From Hyaloscypha bicolor E (taxonomy: Eukaryota; Ascomycota; Leotiomycetes; Helotiales; Hyaloscyphaceae), in assembly GCF_002865645.1 (NCBI RefSeq), contig NW_020194589.1:1410812-1474811 (forward strand): a stretch of 64,000 nt of DNA, written 5' to 3'. The notes beneath the pieces were generated by a model, which saw only the letters and a list, made by a program, of their open reading frames with translations, was not told the DNA's origin and made no database searches. How positions within the stretch are numbered: the stretch's first letter is position 1; each line of letters opens with the position of its first letter. Positions 45,604-57,609 of the stretch are shown one piece after another. The position numbers were made by a program, and so were the translations under genes.

Positions 45604-46451
45604 GTTGAAGAGCGCAAATGTGCGAGAGCGGTGGGGTTTGTTGGGGCCTTCGAGGAGTTGTTTCAGTAGGGGGTTTCTTTAATGGTAAGGGGAAATCGAT
45701 TGGTCGGGAAACGCGAATGTAGAAGAAACATGGGTATCATAGAAAGAGTATTCGCAAGAAATAGAAAGCAACCATAGCCAGAAATGAGTGAGAAGAGAAG
45801 AGAAGATGTCGCGAAATTCGCAAGATTTGATCGGGCTCAAGGATCAACTTGGGAGAGCTGAGATGAGCACAGGCATTTGCGGCCGCTCTTGGATGACCTC
45901 GATAGCGCTAGGCCGGTTACGTCATCCTCGAACAAGAGCCCCTTTTCTCCTTTTCTACACCACCATTCAACCAAATCTAATATGCACAATTCTGAGCTCT
46001 ATACCCTCGAAGCCGGTGATCGGGCTGAGCTGTTTTTAAACAACTTACGGTCGAATCAAGTGGTTCTCCCAAGGCTCTCCTTGTCTCAAATCCTTGCTCG
46101 CGAGTCTACTCGTTGATCGTCCCGATTGAGATCCTGCAAGACATATATATGAGGCATTGAGGGTTTATCAGTTTATCTTTTGCTGTTGCATGTTCTATCC
46201 GAAAGGGGGATAGCGTTATGATCAATTGTTAGTATCGACACCAGCAGTGGATCAGCACGGTCAAAGGTGGGGTCGACTGAAGGTTAAACTCACCACTTCC
46301 TTCACACGCTTCATTCCAATAAAATCTCTTTTCTCTGTACCATTACGACAGCTCTTCAAATAATGGAACCTACTTGAACTTTGCTCATTCCTGAGCTGAA
46401 TTTATGCCTCTAAAGTGGATATTTTGGTGAAAAGGAATCACTGCATACAGG
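45604..46451. other. Intergenic, divergent promoter region
   Basis: It separates the CorA gene from the oxidase pseudogene. Frames at 45788-46116 have no motif. Confidence 0.45.
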
Positions 46452-47812
46452 ATGGCGACATCTACCTCTCCGAACTATCATTCTTCAATATTGATTGTCG
46501 GGGCAGGAACATGGGGTTGCTCGACAGCGTTGCATCTAGCCAGACGAGGCCACAGGGATATCACCGTCCTTGATGCATATGATCTTCCATCGCCAATATC
46601 AGCCGGCAACGACATCAACAAAATCGTTGAGCAAGGTATCAATTCCCTTTAATCCCCCTTACTCGAGACTTATATATATCAGGTTCCTTTGATTCCAACC
46701 CGGACGACGACAGTGCCTTTGTGTCCCAACAACTCCTTCACCTCGCGAGTCAAGGCTGGACATCCGACCCCGTCTTCATGCCCTACTACCACGACACGGG
46801 CTACATAATCTGTGCTCACACTCCCGACGGCCTCGAACAACTTATTAAACGCGAAATGCTTGACCAACAAGCAGATATTGAGTGGCTGGAAACACCAGAA
46901 GCGTTCCGCGCCGCCATGCCAAAAGGAGTCCTCACTGGTGATTTCCCCGGCTGGAAAGGAGGCTTCAAACGCACGGGAGCCGGATGGGTCTTCGCACGAG
47001 GTGCTCTAAGCGCTGCATTCATAGAAGCAGAACGCCTGGGAGTGAAGTTTATTACCGGTACGGAAGGAAATGTAACGAAACTGAATTGCGGGACATGGGG
47101 ATATCATCGGTGTGCTCACAGCAGACGGCACAACTCACTTGGCGGAGACCACGATCCTCGCAGCCGGGGCCCAAGCTTCTGCTCTCCTGGACATGAAAGA
47201 CCAGCTCCGACCTACAGCCTGGACACTGTCACACATCAAAATGACTGCAGAAGAATGCGAGCTTTACACGAACCTCCCGGTGCTCTTTAATATCGAGTCT
47301 GGATTCTTCATGGAGCCTGACGCGGAAAACCACGAGCTGAAAATATGTGACGAGCATCCTGGATACTGCAACTGGGTCACGACTCCATCTGGCACCAAGT
47401 CCAGCGTCCCGTTTGCGAAACACCAGGTTCCTCTCGAAGCGGAGACTCGTGTCAGAGATTTCTTGCGAGATACGATGCCTCAGCTTTCAGAGAGGCCGTT
47501 CTCTTTCGCGAGGATTTGCTGGTGTGCAGATACACCGGATCGCAACTTTCTTATTGATAGGCATCCCGAGTTTAAGAGTTTGGTGTTGGCTGTTGGAGGA
47601 AGTGGCCATGGCTTCATGCATATCACCAGTGTTGGGGGGTATGTTGCTGATGTTTTGGAGGGGAAGATGTGAGGTTGAAGAAGGCGTTCAGGTGGAGGCC
47701 CGAGACCGCTATTGGGAGGAATTGGAGTGATGTCCAGGGTCGACGAGGGGGGCCGAATCGAGTCATGGATTTCCAGGAGGTGAAAGAATGGACGAGGATT
47801 GAAGAGAGGTAG
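46452..47812 (+). pseudogene. Fructosyl amino acid oxidase-like FAD enzyme, two frameshifts
   Basis: The first exon (46452-46635) encodes the FAD-binding ILIVGAGTWGCSTALHLARRG. A 47-nt intron (46636-46682) leads to DSAFVSQQLLHLASQGWTSD, YYHDTGYI and DKQLRPTAWTL-like segments of the fructosyl amine (amadoriase) oxidase family, ending VGGSGHGFMHITSVGGYVAD. Two breaks are visible. Near 47090-47100 the frame changes by one base (an apparent extra base between LNCGT and GDIIGV). At 47670 a TGA interrupts, while the typical C-terminus (AFRWRPETAIGRNWSDVQGR..) continues in another frame to 47812. No intron explains either change. The family deglycates fructosyl amino acids with H2O2 production. It is probably inactive unless the sequence has errors. 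Confidence 0.85.
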
Positions 47813-49356
47813 AAGGCTGCGTCTCCTCAACGGCGATAGGCAGGCGTGGGCGAGTATTGAGGAGAAGTCCGCATTTTCAGTCTCAGGAGGCGAAGATCTA
47901 CGAGTGCCGAAGAGAGCTAGAAGGTCGCATCTCTTGAATTAAAGGAGCGATGTTCCATATGGTGAAGAGGTGGAAATCTGACATGGTCTCGATTTCAGTC
48001 CGTATCGGTCTCCGAAATCGAGAACCATTGAACGAGCCCAGCGGCCCACGTGACCCTTGAAGGAAGGAGTAGACGCATCCATCGATCTGCTTGCCGGTGG
48101 AGATGTCGACTTCTTGGGAGGCTCATTTCCGGATCACGAGAGAGGCTTCCCCGGCCGTAGACTGGAATCTTTACCGTCGAAGTTGAAGCTTATTCCCTTC
48201 CCGCCTCTCTGCAGCTCTCTCCGAATCCTACTGGACATGGATGTTATGGAACATCCCGAGGCTTAGCTGTCAACCTCGGAGATTTTTGGTAGGGTTGTGC
48301 CACCAAGGAGCATGACATGGACTGGTTCAGCACATTAAGCTCCCTCCGAATTGGGTAACAGCAATCCTCCCATCCAGACAGCCCACGAATGCCTCAAGTG
48401 CCCACAGTCCCCCATTACCGAGATACGATAATGGTTCAACGCGGACGACGGTCCAGGAGCTCAAAATATATTTATGTCCCTATGCCAGCAGTTGCCTTTG
48501 CTTTTCGGCAAGGAGCGTCCTCCGGCGGGAACGTTGATGAGGGTGTGCAAGGGCGCAGCGTGGAAGCGGCGTGGTTCGCGTGGATTCGGATCCTCCTTCG
48601 GAACAAGGCTGAATTGCACTGCCTGTAGCTCCTGTATGTGTGCGACCTTCCTTTCTTATACGTAAATCTCGACCTATGTTCTGAGAATTTCGCGCATGTT
48701 ACACTCACATCACACGCTGTTCGAAGTCCCAGCACAGTCCAATAACCGTCCAATTCTAATGAGCAATTCTGGCTGTTAGTTAGCTTTCTCACTTCAAACT
48801 ACCTTTCTTCTAGCTCTGCCACCTCGTTCTGTTATCATGTAACATATCAAAGATGTACTGTACCAGATCTCAGATCCGTGGCAAGATCCAACCTTCCCCA
48901 TTGGCTATTGACTCGGCACATGAGATGCATCCGAGCATACCTAGTTCCCTTCAAGGCCGCCTCCCCTGGAAGGATTAGCTCCAGCCTTGCAGCTGTCCAT
49001 AGCTGTCCTTGTTTGATATATATTCATTGGCTTCCGCTGCTACCCTGTGACTTTAATTGGGCGGCAAGGCTCCTAGGACTCTTGCATTCTGCTGTCATTT
49101 TGATTTGGTCGAGGTTTGTTCACTTTCTCACAATGCACAAGTCCTATGATGTCATGTCGCGCTGCTTTGCCCCCCGCCTCAGCGTCTGGACTGGCGTTGT
49201 GGAGTAAGAATAAGTACCCCAGTCACCCTCAACTCCACGTTTGTCGTTACAAACAACCAAACTTTCAACAGCTTCCTCTTTAAGTTACTCCTCTCGGTCT
49301 GCGACTGAGTCTGCCGGTCGCATTTTTGGAAGGTCTCCTTCAAAGCTTGACTCGTT
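47813..49356. other. Intergenic, no supported gene
   Basis: From 47770 to 47960 a stretch of about 40-100 bp (GAAGAGAG.TAGAAGG..CGTCTC) is imperfectly repeated. Frames of 60-109 codons at 48057-49207 have no motif or splice support. The last part is the promoter of the GH114 gene. Confidence 0.45.
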
Positions 49357-50264
49357 ATGCTTTCTCTCCTCAGCGCGGCCCTCCTGGCCATGAGTCTCAT
49401 TAGCTCATCTGCTACAGCCCCAACGAGCTCTTGGTGGAAGCCAGCCGCCGGAACAACATGGCAATGCGTCCTCGATCAACCTGTTGGATCCCTCACTCTG
49501 CCCGTTCAAGTCTATGACTTCGATCTTTTCGACACACCCCAGTCATCAATCGACACTCTCCATGCAGCCGGCAAGCAAGTTATCTGCTACTTCTCTGCCG
49601 GAACATACGAGCCCAGCCGCCCGGATTCTGATAAGATCCTTTCGGATTCAGCGGCTGTTGGTGCGGCGTTGGATGGTTGGCCAGACGAGAAATGGCTTGA
49701 TATCAGAACTGATTTCATTGTGAACATCATGAAAGCTCGTATCGATACTGCGGCCTCAAAGGGATGCGATGGAGTTGATCCCGACAATCGTAAGAACTTA
49801 CCACTCTCTATATCTCCCACTCAAGACCTTTTCTACTCCTCTCTTGATTATCTTAAATCCTTACTGACACGAAGAAAGTCGATGGCTACGACAACGGCGG
49901 CGGTGGTTTCTCCGAGAACCTCACATCGACCGACTCCATCACATACATGAGAAAGCTCGCCGACTACGCCCACTCCAAGGGTCTCGCCATCGGCCTCAAG
50001 AACGCCGGCGCCATCGTGGACTCCACCGTATCCTTCCTCGACTGGTCCGTCAATGAAGAATGCATTGAATTCGAGGAGTGCGACATGTTTGCTCCGTTCA
50101 TTAAAGCTGGGAAGCCGGTGTTCCATATTGAGTATTTGAAGCAGAGCCCAGATGTGCAGAAGGATTGCTATGGGCCGAACACGAGTGGATTTTCGACGAT
50201 TTTGAAGCCAGATGAGAGTGATTTGCCAGCTACAGTGCAGTTTTGCCCTCCTAAGAGCTCGTAG
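49357..50264 (+). CDS. Endo-alpha-1,4-polygalactosaminidase (GH114), secreted
   Basis: Two exons (49357-49789 and 49879-50264) with an 89-nt intron give 272 residues. MLSLLSAALLAMSLISSSATA is a signal peptide. GH114 features are clear: WWKPAAGTTWQCVLDQPVG, VYDFDLFDT, GKQVICYFSAGTYEPSRPD, KWLDIRTDFIVNIMKARID, KGCDGVDPDN/LDGYDN, GLAIGLKNAG, WSVNEECIEFEECD and PFIKAGKPVFHIEYL. The family's Asp/Glu residues at VYDFD and DPDN are present. Such enzymes cleave alpha-1,4-galactosamine polymers, for example galactosaminogalactan in fungal walls and biofilms. It is convergent with the Zn2Cys6 regulator downstream (293 bp between stop codons). No other galactosaminogalactan genes are seen nearby. Confidence 0.93.
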
Positions 50265-50557
50265 GGGTTGTGGAGAAGGAGGTGCTTAGAAAGAGAGCAG
50301 AGAGGAGAGCAGGGTGAGGTGGTAAGGGGTAAGTGACGAGGAGCTGTGGAGTTGAAAACTGAGCCTTCTTCCTTTTGTACATAAAGAGGTATCACTTCAT
50401 AACTTTAAGCCTCTGCACTAAATAGAAACTATAAAATGTTTCAACCTAACATCAGTTTCAGAAGGCATGTGATCCTGCAAAACTCCTTGGTATTTCCTTG
50501 ACTCTCAAAAGGAAAGCAACTCGTAAAATGGCTTCTCAATCCGTCAGAGGCACCATG

Positions 50558-52778
50558 TCAACCCACCCTCGACATGCCCAAGTTGTTAGCTCCCAAATGC
50601 GGAAAGTCCACAGGAAAATCCACTTTCTCCACCACGAATGGCTGCTCCACAATCTGCATTCCCTCGTCATCAAGCCCCGCACTCACACTGTCAATCCTCC
50701 GCAGAAACTCAGCCAAGCTCTCGTTTCCCTGCCCCATGCCCCGTTCTTTCAAGCTCGATCTCCTCTGCTCGTCATTCTCGGTAGCATTCCGGACTCTCTC
50801 CCTCGTCTTCTCGAACATCGCCCCGCAACTCTGGTACATGGCAGCTACTTCTTCGTTCTTCCCGTCTTGGGCCAGACTGCATAGCAGGATGAGCAGGGGC
50901 TCGATGAGCTTCAGGTCGGAGGGGGCGCAGCGGTGGGTCGGGTCCGAGAGGATGTTTTCGAGGAGGATGGTGGTTGCTTGGACGAACATGTGGAGAATGA
51001 CCCTGTTCGACATCCTCAGTTACTTTTATTCCATGTGTCGGGGGAAGAGGATTGAGGGCAGGGCTTACCAGATACAAGAATAGTCTCCATTTGGCGTCAC
51101 ATGCATGAGCGTAATTGCATTCCTCGCCTCTTCCACACACACAATCGGTGGAGGGGGAGCGTGTTTAGCCGCTTTTTCAGGATCCATACCCTCCTCCAGT
51201 TCGGCGCGCCACTTGTCGACCGGAACCGAGAATCGGTGTATCGTATTCAAGGTACTGAAGTAATTCATCCTCAGAATAACTTTGTGAATGATGGGTGGGA
51301 TGAGTGGTCTTCCTCTCCCAGGGACTTTATAGTTCTCACTGAAATTGATAGGGATGCTCGCTCTCCAGACGGCAAGCATGCCTTCCAGTCTCTTTACTTC
51401 GACCATTCGTCTCGTCACCGATTGCTTCTCAGCTTTTACGGAGATGAGACGACGGTACACTTGTCCTTGGATGAGAGCGAGCTTGACGCGGAAGGAGAAG
51501 AAGTTGACATCTGGCGTGGCGCCGAATTCCATCGTGTTGTCGAGCATCTCCGAGGGCATCTCGATATCCATTTCGTCATCATCTTGTGCTGGAGGTTGCC
51601 CAGTTCGCAGGCAGTTTTCTTTGTCGATGAAGTATGCGGTCCAGAAGACGCGCTTCCTCTGCTCGATCTCCCGAGGGGTTAGGCTGGGATCTCGATTTTT
51701 TCGGTGGAGACCTAGGTTCTGCGCCATTCTGATGGCTTGAGAGATCAGTGTGCCAAATGGTCGTGGGTTGGGCGTCCCTTGGATGACTATCGCCATTCCA
51801 ATAAGTGCTTGTACGGACGACAATCTCGCCTCGAGTAGCGTCAGTTCTGGTGCCACAGCGAGAGCATTCTGCAAGTATCCCCAAGCTTCTCGGTCATCTA
51901 TTTGATTGTCCATCTTTTTTATTGATCGAAACCGATGAGCTAGTGCAAGAACGACATTTAGACATGCCCAATGGCTTGGCTCGTGATGCCCGCCTTCTGG
52001 GTAATCCAGCATTGCCATGGCGTCGTGCTGGTCGAAAATTGGGAATGCCAAGTTGAAACCATCGAAAGCTTTGCTGACGAGGATGATTGCTTCTTGTTTT
52101 GAAGGGAGAGGCTTGAACACTTTTCTGGAGAACATGTTGCTGACATTTGTGATTCTCCAGTCAGGATTGGAGGCGAACCGCTGCTCCGCCATGGGATCCA
52201 TCGTCATAACTGGCCATAGTTAGGTGGGACGAAATCAGGACGTTGGGCGAAACTCACGAGACCTTCGTCCATCTGGGATACCCGAGCCTTCCAAAGATAT
52301 CCTGGATTCGAAATTGGAAAGTCCTTCTTCCCACAAATTATCAAGAGCATCGCGCTCATCGGCGATTCGCATGACTTCTTTGCCCTGATTCGCACGCCGC
52401 AACTGCTCTTCCATACTCTTGAGTCTCTTTTCTAATTCTTCGACTCGTTTTTGCCTGACATTGGTCAACTTGATATTCTCGTGATTACCCCACAATATGC
52501 CCCCTGCTCGAAGTGGGGACTCACTCAGGGAGTCTTCGGGGCTTTCTCTTCACACTTATTGGTGTGAAGTGGCATAGGGTTCGGTATTTGATGCATTGCT
52601 CACAAGTATCTGCCGTTGGTTCGCAACGGATCTTTTTCTTGCGACACATATCACAAGCCTGGTGTCTCATCAGTAGGAAGCCAAGAAGGAAAGGCTGACT
52701 GACGCCACGAACTCTTATGACCAGTCTCCGCCCGCGGTCTTCCATGTCGGGACTTTGTGTTGAACTGGACGTTGACAT
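50558..52778 (-). CDS. Zn2Cys6 transcription factor with fungal_trans domain
   Basis: Five exons: 52704-52778, 52525-52658, 52258-52454, 51069-52209 and 50558-51014; introns 45, 70, 48 and 54 nt; 667 residues. The zinc cluster ACDMCRKKKIRCEP..DTCEQCIKYRTLC starts right after intron 1. It is followed by a basic lin (KRKPRRLPE) and a short coiled coil (KRVEELEKRLKSMEEQLRRA). The central PF04082-like region contains FPIFDQHDAMAML, AWGYLQNALAV, ISQAIRMAQNLGLHRK and RKRVFWTAYFIDKE. Intron 2 must use the acceptor at 52455 (GTCAG), because nearer ones break the frame. It is a nuclear activator or repressor; the target is unknown. It neighbours the GH114 gene, so control of that enzyme is possible but unproven. 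Confidence 0.9.
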
Positions 52779-53387
52779 CTTCGCGAATGTCTACGGCCTC
52801 GACGTGGTTGTGGGGTTTCTCATCGAGGTGTTTGAGATACAAGAGAAAAGAGAGCAGAAACATCTTCAGATAACCTTCTTCGGCTTACGTGAAGTACGAG
52901 CTGATTGGTCGTGCTTGGAATTGGTCAGGCCGAATGAGCTGACAAATTTTGACGGTGCCGTTCCCCTGTCAAATTTGTAAGTAGGATCAGGTGATTGAAG
53001 CAGTTGCTGACACGTGATAGTAATCGAGCGAATGAAAATTGGAAATTGGAGAAAGGGAGCAGTGGATGGAAACTGAATGCTGTGATTACTATTTGGGAAT
53101 CGTGTCTCTTAAATTGGGTCAAGATGCCATTCTTGAAGAGGATTCCGGAAATAGGGGTTACGATCTCGGTAGCCGAGACTTGGCTCCGATGGGCGCTTCG
53201 GACTTACCCGCCGCAAGGAGTATATGGTAACTCTCAAGATCCAGAGGAAGGCTGGAGCTTGATTTGCTCTCGAAATGATAGCCAGTACTTAGAATAGAAG
53301 GTTGAATGTTTGAAGACCTCGCAAGACATTGTAAGCAACACTGGATTGGACTCATCGCCTTGAAGACAGGAGCCGGTCGGGCTTAAG
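52779..53387. other. Intergenic, promoter side of the regulator gene
   Basis: Overlapping 60-100-codon frames have no motif. It ends with GGCTTAAG (53380-53387), the target duplication of the following MITE. Confidence 0.45.
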
Positions 53388-53825
53388 CAGTGTGAGAAAT
53401 GAATAGATTAGATTAGATTAATGGCTATTAATCTAATCTATTCATGAAATTTTCTCATTAATCATATTCTATTCACGAACTAATTAAGCTAATCATGAAT
53501 ATTTATGAATAACTTAATTAATGTACACGTGACCACACCACGTGACAGGCTAGCCTAATTAGGTAAGGATCAGGCTCTAGTGCTACCTTGCTTCTAGAGA
53601 GAAAAGCTCGCTAAGGCAGTGCTAGAGCAAGAACCTTACTTAATTAGGCTAGACTATCACGTGCTGTAGTCACGTGTATATTAATTAAGGTATTCATAAA
53701 TAATCATAATTAATTATTCTAATCTAATCAAATTATATAAGTATTATATTAATTAAATCCTATTTACGCTATTCATGAATATTCATAAATTAATTAATTA
53801 ATTAGATTAATTTTTTCGCATACTA
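53388..53825. mobile_element. hAT-type MITE, 438 bp, RIP-affected
   Basis: Ends CAGTGTGAGAAATGAATAG and ..TTTTTTCGCATACTA are imperfect inverted repeats. GGCTTAAG and GACTTAAG flank the element (7 of 8 identical). Like 21419-22016 it has AATCTAATC/TTCATGAATA subterminal palindromes and inner CACGTG sites around a GC-richer centre (53560-53640). No coding capacity. Confidence 0.82.
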
Positions 53826-56800
53826 GACTTAAGAAGAATAGTAATAGAAGTTTAAGTACTTATAAGAAAATTCCTTCCTATAAAAGAATTAAATGTCTTA
53901 ACTATAGAAAGATAGGTTTTACTTAAGGATAAATTCTAATTTTAGTTTAGGAAATCAAATTAAAGTATAAGGCATATAATAGTAAAGTAATATATAAGGA
54001 ATTAAGATAAGTAAACTATAAAGTAATACTTATAGCTATAACTAATTCCAAGAGTTAATTCTAATAAAAAACTAATTAATGCCTCTTTCTAAAGCTAAGA
54101 GTATCTCCCTATATATTCCCTAGTATTTAGCTAAGCCTATAAAGTACTTTACTTAACTAGAAAATATAATCTTATATAATTCATATAATTCCGATTACTT
54201 ATATAATTCTAATTACTAGCTTTACCTAAAATAGGAAACTAGATCTATAATATCTAATACCTATTTATATACTATTATATATACTTATTATATTAATTTC
54301 CCTTCTGGGCCCTTGTCCCTAAGAGGCCTAAAAGAACTATAAATAGCTTTATAAATAATTCCCTGAAACTTTTTCTAGCTATTAGTTTTCCCTAAAGACT
54401 TTCTATAATTACTCTATTATTATATCAGGTAATAAACTTGAGAATATAGTTTACTAATCCTATCTAGCTAACCTGTAAGTTGCTTCTAGTAATTCCCCTT
54501 TATAAAGATAATATAAGTATAGTATATACTATTAGATAAAAAGCTTTTCTGGTTTTCTAATTAGTTTATAAATCCTAACTTAGCCTTTATTTATAAATAA
54601 ATTATTATTCTATAGGTTTAAAAGCTTAGAAAAGTTAATCCGATCTTCTGGTTTATTTATAAATCTCTTCTTTAGAATTTTCTGGGTATTTCTAGTATAG
54701 AGCTAGTTCTGAATTTATAATTACTATTTAAGAAAAAGATATTATAAAAAGGCCTCTCTTTTCCTATTAACTAACTTTCTCTTTCCTTAACTATAATACT
54801 ATATCTAGCTTCTTTTTATCTTTTACCTTTCTTTTTTAAGCCTTTTTTAAGCTTCTTTAAGCTCTTTTAAGCTTTATTTAAGCTTTATTTAAATTCCTTT
54901 CTAATTTCCTTTTTTATTTCTTTATCTATTAAGATAAATACTTCTCTTAGTATTTATTAGCCTATTATTACCTATTTAGCTAATATTTCTATATTCTTAA
55001 TTTACTTTTACTATTTTTAATATTTCAAGAATATTACTAAGTTTCCTAATCTTACTTATATTAAGAGTAATAATTACTTAATATATAATTATTACTATTT
55101 TAAGAATAAAAAGTATAATCCTATAAGTTATAATTTCCTTTATTTATTTCTTATTCTAATATTATTTAAGGTTCCTTAAGTATATATAATATAATTAAAC
55201 TACCTTTTTTAAGCTATTAATATATATAAGTATCTTTCTTATTCTTTATTTAAAAAAGAGAAAGCTATTATTACTTTTTTTCTATACTAAATAGTATATA
55301 TTTCTTATATTAAAGCTATTATTTAAGGCTAATAAATTCCTTTAATAATTCAAGAAATAAATTAAATAATTCTTATTAGCTTAGTATAAATATAAAGTAT
55401 TCTTAATAATATAATTAATATTCTTTAATATTAAGTAAGCTTATTTCTTTTTTTCTTATTTCTTACTAATAGCTAATAGTTTTATAGGCTAATTTATTAT
55501 TTATTTCTTAAGAGAATTCTAATAAGAATAATAATAAGAATAATAGAAAGTAGTTATAAAAATAAGATATTTATAGAATATAGAAATTAGAGTTTTTAGA
55601 GTTCTTAATAATTTTTATATAGTTTTTTCAAGAATAAATATATAGTTTTTAATAGTTTTCTAATAAAAGCATTTATCTTTTATATTTTTATTTAGCTAAT
55701 AGTATTATAATATTACTTTTTTCTAAGTATTCTTATAATTCTTGAGCTATATTCTCTAGATTACTTAGTAATTCCCATATATTATTTACTAATAAATAGC
55801 CCTTTTAATAAATAAGATACTTTTTTTCTTTTCTGTTTTCTTTATAGACTATAATAAATTTCACTTCGAATTATTCTTTACCCTTAATCTCGACTAGTTC
55901 TGGTTCTATTATAATACTAGCTTGCGGGTATTATAGTTCTAAGAAAGAAATATAGAAAATATTATAAATCTAATATAATAGTAATAATTCTAAGTAATAT
56001 ACTTATTTATATATTTCTATAATTTCTAGAACTTTAAAAAAGCCGAGATATTTATTTACTAGCTTTATATTAGGTTATAGCTATTAAATATTCTTTATAT
56101 AAAATATAACTTTATTATATATATATTAAATTCCTTATTAATATATTTCTTATTATAGTACTTTTTCTATATATTTATTATTTCTTACTATTACTTTTCT
56201 AGTATTTTCTATTTTATTTAAATCTTCTATATTCTTTTCTATATTACTAGTATTTCTTTTTCTGAAATATTATTCTTAATATATAATTTAATATTAGAAT
56301 AAAATTTATATAATATATAGTACTAGTAGAAATTAGACTAGAGCTAGAGAGGCATCTAGTATCTAAAAGAGATATCTGGTATTTAAATAAGGCATTTATA
56401 ATTATCTAATTATTATATATAACCCCGAGCTTAAACTAATATATAGGCCCGTATATAGCTTATAATTATTTAGATCCGAGGCTTCTTTAAGATTCTCTTC
56501 TTTCTTTAGCTTTAAATTACTAAAATAGAAATAGTTTAACTATATTTTCTAGGCCCTAGATCTTATACTTATAATATAATTTAAAGCTTATTTATTTCTT
56601 AATCCTATAGAGGATTTAAATAATACTTATCTAATTAGTTTTTAATAAGTATAAATATAATATATTATAGCTATTTCTATACTAGTTAACTAATATTAGA
56701 ATAAAAGAAAGCCCTAGAATAACTAAATAAGAAAGCCCTAGATTAGCCAGGCAAGTAAATAAACTAGTAACCTTATTACTAAATAAAGACTTATAAGAAA

Positions 56801-57371
56801 GCAAGTTTCAGAATAACTAGATAAGTTAGAAGAAGCTATAGTATAAGATATTATTAGTATATTATTAGAAAATAGACTAGAGCCTCTTATTAAGTCTCCT
56901 AAAGAATTCAAATATTCTATTAATACTTATAATAAGAAAAATACTTTCTTTTAGAGAATCGAGAAAGAAAAAAGACCTGTCTTATTAAAAACAGATTTTT
57001 AAAAGTTATTTTAAAGCCTAGAGGCTTTATATAAAGAGATTATTAAACTAATTCTAAAAATATATAATATTCTTATTTATAATAAGAATTATTATAATTA
57101 GCTAAGAGAAACCAAATAACCCTTATAAAAGAATAAAGCTATTATTAAGAAGCTTATTATATAGCCTATAGAAATAACTAGTTCTTTTATTTTAAAAAGT
57201 AAATATTTAATTAAATTCCCTAATTCTTTTATTTTTAAAAATATAACTAAGAATAGTATAACTTTTAATAATTAGTTAGTTTAGATTAAAAATAAGCTTT
57301 ATAATAACTTTAATATTTACTAAATAGAGAACTTTAAGATTATTTATATTTCTGGCTATATAAATAGCTAT
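53826..57371. mobile_element. RIP-degraded remains of at least two Ty3/gypsy (chromovirus) elements
   Basis: The block is very AT-rich with no intact frames. On the minus strand, 55660-56100 still reads as an integrase tail plus chromodomain: a VLEII/RIYNIFYISLLEL-like section, then YLIYWKGYL and NNIWELLSNLENIAQEL with scattered stops. On the plus strand, 56790-57360 reads as a gag N-terminus (KLEEAI, LLENRLEPL, F.NNWLV.IKNKLYNNF-like) with tryptophan and arginine codons turned to stops. These face opposite ways, so they are parts of different elements. The gag part is cut at 57371 by the insertion of the next element. Confidence 0.7.
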
Positions 57372-57609
57372 TATTACGGGTACGGCATTTAGGGCTTGGA
57401 AAGCAAGGTAGAAGGTCTCTTACAAAGACGATTCAAAGCTAAAGAAGGGAAAACTAGAATACAGGAGGCTGCGAGGGAGTATATACACCCTATAGTACAC
57501 TAGTCCCGAAAGGGCTAGCTTTCTAAATATCTCTAGTATATTCCAAGCATATTTCCCTAGTAAGGCGGCCGCATTATATATGTCTAGGAGATATCTGGGA
57601 ATTGTAATA
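57372..57609 (-). repeat. LTR of the 6.6-kb gypsy element (3' LTR)
   Basis: It runs from TATTACGGG to ..GGGAATTGTAATA on the plus strand, with TATTAC/GTAATA inverted ends that probably derive from TGTTAC/GTAACA. The polypurine tract lies immediately to its right. Confidence 0.9.

Noticed and set aside
47090..47145. A 50-nt GTAACG..CACAG intron to explain the oxidase frame change
   Set aside because: Its phase gives the wrong downstream frame, and it would remove a segment that is conserved in the family.
29347..53387. A secondary-metabolite gene cluster in the gene-dense core
   Set aside because: No polyketide synthase, NRPS, terpene cyclase or P450 is present; the genes are of unrelated families.
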